Positions 1 to 10,600 of a DNA stretch of 64,000 bases are shown here, piece after piece. Every line of letters starts with the position of its first letter. Within the stretch, counting starts at the first letter, position 1. Under the pieces are notes generated by a model that was not told the DNA's origin, made no database searches, and saw only the letters and a list, made by a program, of their open reading frames with translations. Origin of the DNA: Tyto alba (taxonomy: Eukaryota; Chordata; Aves; Strigiformes; Tytonidae); contig NW_024881279.1 in the NCBI RefSeq assembly GCF_018691265.1, forward strand, positions 9,712,243-9,776,242, given 5' to 3'. A program made the translations under genes and the position numbers.

Positions 1-1031
1 AATTTCATATTTTGGAGGTTGGGGGTGGAGGAAGTAAAAAAGGAGAGACCGGAAAGAAATAAAAGAGAGATCTTCCAGAGATCACAGAGGCAAACCTAGC
101 GGCTCTTTACTGCAGCTCTCAAAAGTTTAGGAGCACAGCCCATAACGATGAAATGCATGGCTTGGGGGGAAGAGCTAAATCAGGCTCCTAGCACAGACCA
201 AAGCGTTGTTCTGTAGATATGTTTGTCACTGCAAGTAATGGCTGTGAAGCAAAGGGGAATACAGCTGATTTAACAGCCACTGTACAGCCACCAAGCTACT
301 TCTGCCTCCTATCTAGAAGCTTACACGGGCAGCATGTGGTAGGTTTCTCTTCTCTGTGCTACCAGGTTATAAAACTGAGTTTCCCCTACATATGCCCCTT
401 TCCATGCTTGTCCTTCCTTACTGTGTGTGAGTAGGGAAGACATGTTCAGGATGGAGCTTTAGATTTGTAATCAATGGCTTTCCATTCATGTTTACAGTGC
501 AAACACTAATTTCCACATGCCAGAGCAGGAGCTTGCAAGAGCACAATCACTCTGTGCATGTGTAAAAGTGCAGATATATGTATACACACAGGTATACATC
601 CCACAAATATAAACAAGCATAATTCTACTATACCTCTCTAGAGCTTCTGGTCTGAAGAGAACATGAATTTTCCTGGGTATTTGTCTTTATGCTGTCTTGT
701 GTCTTCTTTGCACTGATTTGATTTGCTTAGAGTAGCAGGAAGACACAAACAACACATGGGGTATGGAGGGAAATAAGCAAGTGTCTTTACGTTTTGCCTA
801 TATATATACCATTCGCTTCACACAAAACATGACTCACTAGCAGCAGGTGTTCTGCTGTTATGTTAGGCAGATTAGTAATGATAGGGAGGGGGCTGCTCTC
901 CCTACATGGCATCCCCAAGGGAAGCTAAAAATAGTTCAGAGACTTCCAGCAAAGTAAAAGTATTTGTGGGCTTTGAACGAAGTCTGCTTCTGAAGGTAAG
1001 AATCAGAGCTGATCTGTTTAATCTGTCATTC

Positions 1032-1056
1032 TTTTTTTTTTTTTTTTTTTTTTTTT
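1032..1056. repeat. Poly-T homopolymer (25)
   Basis: Uninterrupted run of 25 T. It generates spurious lysine or phenylalanine-rich frames on both strands, which are not genes. Confidence 0.97.
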
Positions 1057-3866
1057 GTGTGAAGCTTGCCTTGGCAGTTGATCGGCAAATGTTATCTGGC
1101 ACAAGGCTGAGAGCTTGGAATTATAAACAGTTGCTTTCCAATTTTCTGGAAAGAGGGTGGGGATTGACCAGTTAAAGGAATTCAGTGTAACAGAGAGCAT
1201 TCACAGCAAAGGCAGAGACAACAGAGGAATGTGTCTCAGTTAGAAATACGTGCCTTTTTTTTTCTCTCTTTTTTTTTCTTCTCTCAGTTGTTAGAGAATC
1301 TGAACGGCATATGAGCAATCACAGCATGTGACTCTGCTCTGAGTAGCAGGCAAGCTATTGCTGGTAGTTACACCCACCGTGATACAAGTCCAGGAAGCAA
1401 AGTAGTCTGCAAAGTTATTGTAGAAACAGAATATGAAAAGAGAGGAACTGTTTGTACTTCTGAGATACGTGCAGATCAGGGTGCTACATGTACTCCATGG
1501 AAGTGTGGCTGAGGAGACTTTTCAGCATTGCTGGTAAATGTCTGTATATCTATATACTGAGACACAATGATAGGCAGACTACAGCCTAAAAGAAAAAAAA
1601 TACTGTTTCAGAGGAAAATTGTGGAGGGTAATTATATAGGTATGTGTGTGTGTGTATCTGCGTGCTTCCACATCTGCATGTGTGCAGGGAGATCACAAGT
1701 TGCTGGACTGCAGAAAAGCCCCACAAGCCTTGCATTGAGCCACCACCTGCGTGGCTTTGCACAGCACCGAAATGGAGACATAAGGGCTGAGTCTCACTTC
1801 TGAAAAATGAGATACCAGGGCTGCTCGTTACACCAGAATAACCTCATAGGCTGTGATGGATTTCCTCTGATTTTTCGAGTGGCATCACTGCTATTGATAA
1901 CAAGCGACTTCTGCCTTGTGGAAATGGGATAAAAATCTGACAGCCCCGCACAGGGAATCTCTGAGGACAGCGGTGTGCGGTGCGCTCCCGCGTGAGCACA
2001 TGTGGGCACACCTCCTATCCGCTGGATAAGGATTTTCTGTGCCTGTCTCCTTCCCTGCCCTTGTCTAAGTGCTGGTTTTGGCAAATGAGTTCTGGGGGGT
2101 GAGCGCTCACGGGGGCCCAGCCACAGTGCTGCAGGGTTGGACGTGGGGTGACTTGTATTGTCGTGGGGCTCCCGCTGCCTGAACTCCTGCATTAGTTGTT
2201 GAGAGCCCATCAGCGGCGTGCCTTGGATACCTGGGCTGTGCCTGGAGTTAGTGGCAGTTCCCAGCTGGACCAGTAACTCCCTTGGAGCGTACAGAAAAGG
2301 AAAAGGAGAGACCAGCAAATGGAAGAAACAATCCAATTTTAGCTCCCTGATGTTGGGCCAACTTCTGCTAACATCAGCGTCAACGGCAAAACGGACGTTA
2401 ATTTGAGTGGGAAAAGAACTGAACCCAAATTAATATATGCTGGCCTGTGTAATTATCTTTATTAGCTGATAGGGAAGGAAGACCTTATTCACTCAGTGCA
2501 TTTCTATGGCTGGCTGGCTGTGCTCCAGTGATGCACCAGCCTGTGAGCAGACGGGCTGGGAGAGGGGGACGGGAGCACTGTATCCCTTCACGAGGGGCTG
2601 TAATTCACTGTCATCCCCAAATGATTAAATCCTGCTTATTTCAAACTGGCAGGTAATGGAGCAAGACCCACAAATATGGTGGGTAGGATTTAGCTCTAGG
2701 TTCTTGTGAAAAAACTTTTCCTATCAAGTCCAAAGTTCAAAATCCCTATCTCTGTGAATGGCCACAGCGGAGAGCATGTAGGTTTTAGTCAGTGTTAAAC
2801 ATTGCATTTCTAGACTAGTAAAAAGAGTGAAAACTGAAGAAAAATGGCTATATACTTAGAAACAAAAAGATGGGTCAGCTTTGCTAAGTGCTAGGGATGG
2901 ACATAAACTAAAGAGAAATCCTGTTTGGCAGCACAGAGAATCTGCTTGGGTTGGCAGTCTGAAACCTGCTCCATGATAATTGTTTTCTTCTCCAGTAAAC
3001 CAATGTATTGATTAGGGTAAGCAGAAAGGATTGGTCCCGATGGAGCTCTGCAGGGCATTTTACCACACCACTTAGTTCAAATGGTCACAGTTGATATTCA
3101 TGTGTTTTCCTCTGCTGAGCAAACTGGATATGACAGAAGACAATGTAATTTAGGGTTTTTTCCTCTTTTGGAAAATGAATTGCTACATGTGATTTCATAT
3201 GCTCACACTTGCATATTTATGGGCAGTCCCGAAATCTAATTTCCATTTTGCCAGCTCCTGTTTAGCACAGACTTAATTTCGCAACTTTTAAATACATTTT
3301 CTCAACAAAATAATATTATGGCATATTGAAACAAAGCAGACATTCTAATAATAGAAGCATACTGAAAGCATTCTTCCTGAAAGCACACACCAGTGTTATC
3401 TTTGTGATAGCTAAATGATCAGTTAAAACCATGTAGGCCCAAGTTGGCATAGAAATGTAGAGTTGTTTCTGACCCTTGCATGGGCTCTCTAATGCTCTTG
3501 AATCTCCCTATTTGATATGAGAGGGTGCACAAATGCTATGCAATAGAGAGGACTCTCTAGCTTGTTTATTCCTCTTAATAATTAGTGACAAGGACATCAA
3601 GATGGAAACCATGCCAGGCAAGCACATAGGAAGGAGGCCATCACCGTGGATGCTGTCGGTAACCTTCCTGCAAAAAGATTACAGCGATTCTCTGGGCTAG
3701 TCTTCTTTAGCTGGCCATCTGCTTTGCATTCCCTGGTGGTACTTTGGTTTGGATCTCCTGTTTGTTTGTCATTTTAGTCTCCCACTTTATTATTTCCAGA
3801 GCCAAGTGAATCGCTGCCAATGCCAATGCAATGAGATTGCATTGTGAGCTTTGCGACATGGTATAC

Positions 3867-4080
3867 TTTTTTTTTTTTTTTTTTTATCTTGAAGCCTCAG
3901 CTCCTGGAATTAGTTGATTATGTTAGAATCCTAGCATTCATTAAAAAAAAAAAAAAAAAAGGAAAAAAAAGGGTGGATCTCTGCTCCTCATGAACTAAGG
4001 AAAAAGCTTGAAAAAAAAGATCCCTGCAGACTTAGTAATCACAAGCCAAATAAAAAGAGGCTTTTTTTTTTTTTTTTTTT
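3867..4080. repeat. Cluster of poly-T / poly-A / poly-T runs
   Basis: Three long homopolymers occur within 214 bases: T19 (3867-3885), A18 followed by GG and A8 (3943-3970), and T19 (4062-4080). The first T run and the A run are complementary and could form a hairpin with a loop of about 57 bases. The last T run followed by CCAG mimics a splice acceptor. Confidence 0.95.
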
Positions 4081-5040
4081 CCAGCATCAGACTGTTTTAC
4101 AGACAATCATCCTATTTCTGAGTCTCTCACTCACAGTGTTTGAGTGCTGGGTGCTGGCAAACCTGAGCAGCAGCTGTTCATTTCTAAAGGCAGGGAAAAT
4201 AAGTAGAGTCATCTCTAACAGGAAAAGTTGCTTTATCTTCGCCTGCGCTGCCTCTTCCTTTGCCCCTGCAGCACAGTCCTGCCTGTGGTCAGCACAGCAC
4301 TGGGAACCCACTGCACCAGCTTGAAGAACAGCTCACATGCCAGTAAGTCCCAGTGAGAAATGGGGGGACAAGAGTTTTCATTGACCAGAACCGTGATTCC
4401 CCTGAGGTCAGGAGCAGCAGCTGCCGCTGTCACTGACCCCATAACTTTAAATAATCTTTGCTATGGGCGTACAGCATTTGTGTGTTTGTGGCACATCTGA
4501 AATGTGATTAGGGCTTGCCCAGTTCTGGGGTGGAGACTGTTGCTCTTTTCCCAGCTTGGGGGTATATTTGGGATGCTATTACTAGAGCTAGGAAGGGTCC
4601 ATCATTTATATTTCAGTTTGCCAAGTATACTCTTTTCCTACTTTTATTTTTCTGCGGGAAAAGAGATGACACTTAAGATGGATTTTAACGAAATATGTTT
4701 GTTGGTCTGGATTTTTCATCATTCTGGGCTGGGGCCTTAGGGAAACATATTTGCTTTTATTGCTTTTTTCTGGTAACTAAATGGAATTAGCATTCCCTGC
4801 CATTGCTGGCCAAGTGGATCCAGTGCACAGTGCAAATCAGTGCAAACGAAGGACAACAACTGTCATGAATCTGCAGCAGGAAAGTATTGAAAGAACAGCA
4901 AAAATTAAAATTAAGAGCTATAGGTCAAATCTGTTGCTGGCCTGACTTGATGAAATTTATGGTGCTTGATACTTTCCAGTTTTGCTGATGTGCTTTTATT
5001 TTCTTTGGGTCTGTCAAATTTCTTCACTACTTTCATTTTT

Positions 5041-5060
5041 TTTGTTTGTTTGTTTGTTTG
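5041..5060. repeat. (TTTG)5 microsatellite
   Basis: Five perfect tandem copies of TTTG, continuing a preceding T run. Confidence 0.95.
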
Positions 5061-6517
5061 TAGAAAGAGATGAAATGAACACAGAAATTTTCCATATAAT
5101 CTGCAACACGTAGAAGGAGTGCATGTATAGATGTGCCTGTACAGGGCAGGATCTTCGTCCACTTTCCATGCAGTGTTCAAAAGCACTCGTGGTTGTTCAC
5201 AAGATTTTCGGATGGGCAAGAAAACAACTTCACTAGGCCTCCAATCTGGGTGATATTGAGACAGAAAAAAAGAAACTTCTTACTAGTTAAACAGTTTTTT
5301 TAATACTTTGTTTAATTGTAACTGGTGCTGTTTTAGTGACAGTGAGGTTCAGTGGCACAATAGCAACCCAGTGAGTCACAAAGTAAAAGACCCCAACCAA
5401 CTCTTAATAAACTTTTGTAAGAACCAAATTACCATTCTGCCAATGATTAACCTTATAGTCTAGTAGTAACAACTCAATTAAAATGGCAGAAGAAATCCTT
5501 CAGATTTGTGTATCCATACTTCTGGTTCAGTTGTTCCAGGGTTTATCAGTAATCATTCCTCTTCCTCAGAAACAAGAAACCCCAGGTCCTTAACCTGGAG
5601 AGAGAGGAGGAGATCTGAAGCAGGGTAACACCTTCATCTTAGTTTTTTTTTTTTAACTGTACCCTCTGCTTATTGTCATTTAGTTAGGTACTGATTTTAC
5701 AGGCCTCCGATGAACCAAAACCTGGCACTTTATTCGAATTTTAAGGGAAGCAAGGTGCTTGGCCTCACCGAGAGGAGGGAAGAGCAGCAAGAGGGCATGT
5801 GGTGAACAAGTTCTCCATGAATGCAAGTGTAACCTGGTCCCGGCAACCAGCAGTCAGTAGCTACTGAGTTTATTGCAAACTCTTTCAATTTTCTACCTTG
5901 ATCCTTAGCTCCAGAATCAAATGTGGGAAGGAAAGCATTCATTGCCATCTGGTAAAACCAAAGTATTTGCATACAATGGCAAAACAGCCATCTTCTTAAG
6001 GTAGAAAAAACCATTTTCACTGATCCCATCTCCAACACATGAAAATCAAAGAAAATGAGCCATGTTGCTACCTAAGCCTTTGTACCACAGGCTGGGTAGC
6101 TGAGGGTCTGCTGCCCTGCTAGTGCTTTGCAGGTTGGGCGCTTGGGGACCAGTTAGACCTAAGGGCTGGGAAGTTGAGGGTATTTCAGTGCAGCAGGGTG
6201 GGCAGCTCAGGATTAAATGAACAAGAAACCTTGCTTCCCTGACTTTTGCTGGATCCTTTGGAAAAACTGCACCAGCTTATCTTAACCTTCCCAAGGAAGG
6301 CAGGGAAGGGTGGCCCTGGAATTGCCCTCTTATGCCAGCTGTGCTGGGGTCGGTCAGATCAGGTGTTGGGGGGGGATATATGGGGGGGGATGCTGCACAT
6401 GGCTGCTGCAGCCTGTTCCCCCCCCAGCCATCCTCTTCTGCCAGCCCCTGGCCATCTCCTTGGAGAGAGAGGCCGCTTGGCTGCTTGCAACAGTCTTCTT
6501 TGCTAAAAGGCTTTGGT

Positions 6518-6760
6518 AGGGAGAGGGAAGGGCAAAAGGAGGAGGAGGGAAAAATAAATAAATAAATAAAAGGGAGGAAGGGAGAAGAAATGTGAGGGGA
6601 AAAGAGGGGCAGGGAAAAGAGGGGTGGGAAAATGTGAGGGAGCAGCGAGAAGGGAGAGAAATAAGGGAACGGGAGAAAAGTGGGGTGAAAGAAAAAAAAA
6701 AAAAGAAATAAAAAGGGGAGGGGGGGGAAGAAAGAAAGAAAAGAAGCAAAAAAAAAAAGG
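6518..6760 (+). repeat. Purine-rich (GA/AAAG) tract next to the promoter
   Basis: About 243 bases in which nearly all residues on the + strand are A or G; by hand I count roughly 20 pyrimidines. It includes an (AAAT)n microsatellite at 6551-6571, many GGGAGA/GGGAA blocks, a run of A at about 6690-6703 and GAAA repeats near 6727-6742. It ends just upstream of the GC-rich core promoter. Long polypurine tracts in this position are known as candidates for triplex (H-DNA) formation and GAGA-type factor binding. Here that is inference from composition only. Confidence 0.9.
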
Positions 6761-6810
6761 CATTTGAGGAGCGCAGAGGCGCTGCCGGCGCCGGGGCGGT
6801 GGGCGCGGGG

Positions 6811-6840
6811 CCGGGGCGGGGCGGGGCGGGGCGGGGCGGG
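6811..6840 (+). promoter_or_regulatory. Tandem GC boxes (GGGGC repeats)
   Basis: About six overlapping GGGGC units give repeated GGGCGG GC-box cores in 30 bases. The family of binders is Sp1/KLF zinc-finger proteins. The tandem G4 runs also fit a G-quadruplex pattern on the + strand. The array sits about 200 bases upstream of the predicted exon 1 donor, a typical place for proximal promoter elements. Confidence 0.8.
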
Positions 6841-6849
6841 CACAGCCGG

Positions 6850-7035
6850 GGCCGGGCCCGCCCCCCCCCGGCGGGGCCGGGGCGCCGCGGCCGCGTGTCG
6901 GGGGCGGCGCGGCTGAGCGCCGCGGCGTGAGGCAGCGCCGCGCCCCCGCTGCCGGAGGAGCCGCTCCGCCGCCGGCCCCGCGCTCCCGCCGGCATGATCT
7001 CCTGAGGGGCCGAGCCTCGCCCCTCGCCCGCCCCG
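6850..7035 (+). other. Probable 5' non-coding first exon (start approximate)
   Basis: GC-rich sequence between the GC-box array and a good splice donor, in which the exon ends CCCCG and the intron begins GTGAGT at 7036. Frames read through this region are open only because of GC bias, and they lack an ATG start. The single ATG (6994) meets a stop three codons later, so the exon should be untranslated apart from a minimal uORF. The 5' boundary given is a guess, since transcription start is not visible. A secondary donor-like site, GCG/GTGAGG, lies at 7065. The main start codon would be in a downstream exon that I could not find in this window. Identity of the gene is unknown. Confidence 0.55.
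6994..7005 (+). CDS. Minimal upstream ORF (Met-Ile-Ser-stop)
   Basis: The only ATG between the GC boxes and the exon 1 donor begins a three-codon frame ATG ATC TCC TGA. Context is fair, with G at -3 and A at +4. If the exon is transcribed, scanning ribosomes would meet this uORF first. Such short uORFs commonly reduce or condition translation of the main frame, but effect and use here are inference. Confidence 0.35.
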   Translation: MIS

Positions 7036-7071
7036 GTGAGTGCCGCGACGGGCCGAGCACCGCGGTGAGGT

Positions 7072-7085
7072 GGGGGGGGGGGGGG
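7072..7085 (+). repeat. G14 homopolymer just inside intron 1
   Basis: Uninterrupted run of about 14 G on the non-template strand, 37 bases after the predicted donor. It lies among further G-rich blocks and could contribute to G-quadruplex or R-loop formation. It is also prone to sequencing and assembly length error. Confidence 0.9.
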
Positions 7086-7221
7086 TGCCCGGGCGGCTCC
7101 AGCCCAGCCCCGCTCTCGGACTTGGCGGAGTTTCGGGGTCTGGCCGGTGCTCCCCTCCGCGGGGGAGCCGCGGCCGTTCGGGTACCCTGCGCACCGCCCG
7201 CCCCCGGTTGCGAGTCGCGAT

Positions 7222-7222
<1 letters not shown>

Positions 7223-7257
<35 letters not shown>
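7223..7257 (+). repeat. (CA)n microsatellite, about 17-18 units
   Basis: Perfect CA dinucleotide repeat inside the CpG island, about 190 bases downstream of the predicted first donor. It is a likely length-polymorphic locus in the population. The cysteine/valine and threonine/histidine-rich frames through it are artefacts. Confidence 0.97.
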
Positions 7258-7259
<2 letters not shown>

Positions 7260-7576
7260 ACAGCCCTCCCTCGCAGCTCCGTGGCTCCGTATTTGCGTTC
7301 CCGGAGGGAAAAGTGGCTCTTTGCAGCGGGAGGATGCTGCCTGGTCCTCCGGAAGGTTCGGGCGAGCTTGGCGGGGTGGGGGGTGCTGTGTCGTGTCGTG
7401 GCCCGGTCGCGGCCGTGGGGAAGAGACTTTTGGAAGTGACCCGGCGGGGCTGGGGGTGCGCGGCGGGACGGAGCCGCTGGGCTGGATGGTAAAAGCGTGC
7501 GGGTGCTGTGGAGCGGGGGATTCGGCACCTCGGGAGCAGCAGGTGAAAACGGGCAGAAATCTGGCAGAATCGGAAG

Positions 7577-7577
7577 A

Positions 7578-7605
<28 letters not shown>
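7577..7605 (+). repeat. Poly-A run (29) in the CpG island
   Basis: Twenty-nine A preceded by GGAAG, embedded in GC-rich DNA. It is the longest A run in the window and is unusual for its GC-rich surroundings. No target-site duplication is obvious by eye, so I do not call a retroposed insertion. Confidence 0.95.
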
Positions 7606-7609
<4 letters not shown>

Positions 7610-10600
7610 TGGGGAGCGCTCGGCTGGGAGAGGGATGTGTCTGGTGGGTTCCCGGGCGGGTGCCGGGGGGCTGCGGAGGGGCAGGGGGAGACCAACAGGT
7701 ACCGTGGGCTGGTGGCGTGGGCAGCCGCGCAGGACCGCGCCGAGCGGAGCCCCGGCTGCGGAGCGGGGCGGGCGCTTCGCTGGGGGAGCTCTGCGAGATG
7801 CAAACTTCGGGTTTGAGCTGCTTCTTACACGAGGGGTTAGAGCTCCAGTGTTTCCTGGGTTGATGATTATTGTTTTTCCTGTTGGGAAAACGTACCCAGT
7901 AACAAAAACTTTGTAAGAAAACGAATGGATTTTTCAGTGAGAAGCTCCTTTCCCTAAGTATTACAGAATTTCACAGGGCTTGTTGGTTGTATTGACAACG
8001 CACTTAATTTTCTGGTGGCCTTCTTAGGGAGTAGCTAACACTGCAGAAGATGCATTTTGATCTGCAGCATTAAGAATGTTCATTGAAGTGTCTTTGCTTT
8101 AGCATTTGTGAATTTCAGGTATAATATGTAAAAGGCAAAAAACTCTCCAAAACTCAGATAGAAATATGTATCAGGCTATGACAGGGTACAAAACTCATGG
8201 ACCCAAGTTCTTCCTGTTAAGTCAACTTTTAAAATGGGCTCTCCCTAGACAGCAATTCACATTTTTCAAGGGGAGAAAGGATGGGTGAAATTGAATTGTC
8301 CAAATTAAGTAAAAATGAATTGCTTAATATTCAGAGGGGTTGATAAATGAACCATTAAATCAACACTTGCATAGTGTCTCACTGAAAAGAAAAATGAACA
8401 ACTCTGACGCTGGGCAGAATAGGTCAGCTAGTGATGTTACCACATTAGTGTGCTGAACTGAGTCTTCCTCCTGCTAACAGATGTATTTGGTCTGTGACAT
8501 TACACAGGCACGGGAATGAGCTCGCGTGCCCTGTGCTATGAGCAGTAGCATCTGCTGTAAGTGATCATAATTGTCCCAGCTTCATCTCAAAGGAAAGCGA
8601 TCTTGGTTCTGTTTCATTTGGCATAAATTAACATAATATCATTGACTTCTCAAGTTGATGTGTATCTGTTGAGAATCTGGTCCCGTATTTCAGTTGTTTT
8701 TTTTTTTTTTTTTCCCTGCTTTCCCCTTGAGGAAGAGCTATATGCCAGTTTGAGTAAAAAATTAAAAATGGAAAAGTAAGAGTCATCATTTTGAAACAAG
8801 CCAGACAAGATTCCTTATAGTAAAAGCTCTTTTGACAGCATCACCTCTCAGTAATACAATGTGTAACTTTGCTTCTAAGCCCTTTGATTAACATAGGTAT
8901 GGTGGTTGTAGCATTTTGGTTGCCACTGAAAAATTACCTTTGTCTTTGCCCCTTGAAGTCCTTGACATTCTTGTGTTGGAGCACGCTGAGGATGTTGACT
9001 TTATCCTTATGGTGCCTTCTGGAAACTTCTAACACTTTATTTGAAGAATCGTGGATTGTATGCCCCTAATGTTTTCCATTTGCACCTCTTTGCTTTTGTA
9101 GGTAATTTAGAATAGCTAATTTTGCTTAAAGCTTTTAAAGCTTAAGGAGTGACAACTCTTTTGTTTTGTGCATTCAAACTGAGTATTACAAAGAGGAAAT
9201 TATAAGTTGTTTTTTTTTTTTTTTTTTTTTTTTTCTTAATGTTGAGAGAAGCAGATTATCCAGACTCCAGCTGAGGGTGGGATTGTCAGTTGACTCATGA
9301 CTTGAGCAAGCTCCTTGCCTACATTTGGCCGAGAGGGAGGGTCAGTGTGCAAACCTTCAAACAGGCAGGGCGATTTATTCAGGTGTTCATAACTATATAG
9401 AAGTGTGTAAATGTGTTATATAATGTGGTCTGCTGTTTATTTAAGGTGACATGTGTGGACACAATGCACGTGTACGGATCTTCAAGGTGATGGGTTGTTA
9501 GGTGAGTGGGTGCAGTAGAAGTTGCTTGAATGCGTAGGGAGCTTCATATATTCTGTGGTGAAGCAAATGGACAAGTAGGTGTGTTTCACTCATGGGAGAG
9601 GAAGTTCTGGATCTGGAAATACCTTTTAGATAGTGTCTGGTGGTCGTGTGCATTTTTCAAATGTTTTGCTGTTCTTAAGGGCAAGGGTAGCTGTAGGTGT
9701 TTCCATGCACCAGCAATGTCTGCTTAGACTAGTCTTCATTTGCTGCTGACCATCCTCAAGAATAAAAGTATAAAAGTTTTTCTGAAAACCTACTATGGCT
9801 CATAAGGTTATCCTGCTGCTTCTGTTTCCTTGCTTGCTATTTTTATTTGAAATTACAATGCATTTCTTTCTTTCTTTTGATAAAGACTTGAATTCCAGCT
9901 TGCTGGGAAGTGGTCACTCTATGCTGAGAAAGTGCTGGCATCTTACTGACTTATTTTGGGAATACTGGAGAAAAATATAAAAGATTCACTTACATTGATT
10001 AAAACCTCCAGGACAGTCTTTTAAAACTGCAGTTCTCTAGGTGAAAAATTAACTTTTACCAATTGTCTACTCCTGTTTTTATTTCATTTGTGAGAATCCC
10101 AGGCTCTGTTATTAGTTTACATTGAGTCCCTTAGGTGTGCTTGAAGTGGAACGTATCTGAGTCTCAGAGCTGACACAGTCACCCTCGGAGTCCATTTGTC
10201 TCTGGCCACCAGCAGATACACCTCGATACCATCAGCCCCCAGAACAGTAATGGAGGCAGGATCTGTACCAGCCCATGGTTCCTCACCTGGGAGATGTTTC
10301 CTGAGTGGCTGTCAAAAAAATAATTAACAGCTACCTTGACACTCTTCCAGAGGTTTTGGCAAGATACTTTAGGTGTAGCTTAAAGACAAACTTTGATTTA
10401 TGAGGTAACTGAAAATGTTTGAATTTCTGGATGTGGAGTGGAAGCATAGGAGCTTTCTGCATTTCATCTGCAGCTTTCCAGCACAAGGTGCAGCTAGCAG
10501 CTTGTCTCTCATTGATTTTAATAAGAGTTTTTTGCTGGAGCAGTTTGAAAACATACTGTTAACTTTTTTGGGACAGTAGGTTACTAAACACAGTAAAGAA

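Larger units (their letters stand above)
1..6517. other. Non-coding flank upstream of the CpG-island promoter
   Basis: I see no supported gene in this stretch. Open frames are short and have low-complexity or arbitrary composition. The longest is a 180-codon minus-strand frame at 1794-2336, which shows no recognisable domain. The stretch contains T runs at 1032-1056, 3867-3885 and 4062-4080, an A run at 3943-3960, a pyrimidine-rich patch near 1253-1287, a short (TG)n near 1640-1656 and a (TTTG)5 at 5041-5060. A modest local rise in CpG occurs near 1940-2110 but is not island-like. It is presumably the 5' flank of the gene starting near 6.9 kb. Confidence 0.6.
6765..7850 (+). promoter_or_regulatory. 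CpG-island promoter
   Basis: The sequence changes abruptly from AT-rich to very GC-rich with dense CpG. The densest part is about 6770-7215, and CpG-rich DNA continues with interruptions to about 7800. The core holds a tandem GGGGC cluster with several GGGCGG GC boxes (Sp/KLF-type sites) and no obvious TATA box, as expected of a dispersed vertebrate CpG-island promoter. Only the + strand shows a good downstream splice donor (7036), so I orient the gene to the right. A bidirectional promoter cannot be excluded. The exact transcription start is not readable from sequence but is probably within about 6840-6960. The gene is not identifiable because its coding exons lie outside the window or are unrecognisable. 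Confidence 0.88.

Noticed and set aside
1794..2336. 180-codon minus-strand open frame
   Set aside because: No recognisable domain, no splice or promoter context, and composition typical of a chance frame in moderately GC-rich DNA.
2996..3016. Microexon-like 21-nt segment between TTTTCTTCTCCAG and a GTAAGC donor
   Set aside because: Stops in all three frames, and it lies upstream of the promoter. It shows how often splice-like pairs arise by chance and was used to temper the other candidates.
4085..4342. Possible exon between T19CCAG and CCA/GTAAGT
   Set aside because: The acceptor is a by-product of a T homopolymer, and the segment lies upstream of the only convincing promoter.
6277..7803. 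A 508-codon minus-strand open frame and several 140-340-codon frames on both strands across the CpG island
   Set aside because: They are created by GC-rich DNA, the purine tract, the CA repeat and the A run. The predicted peptides are Pro/Arg/Ala plus homopolymer stretches, no domain is recognisable, and the same region is open in several frames at once.
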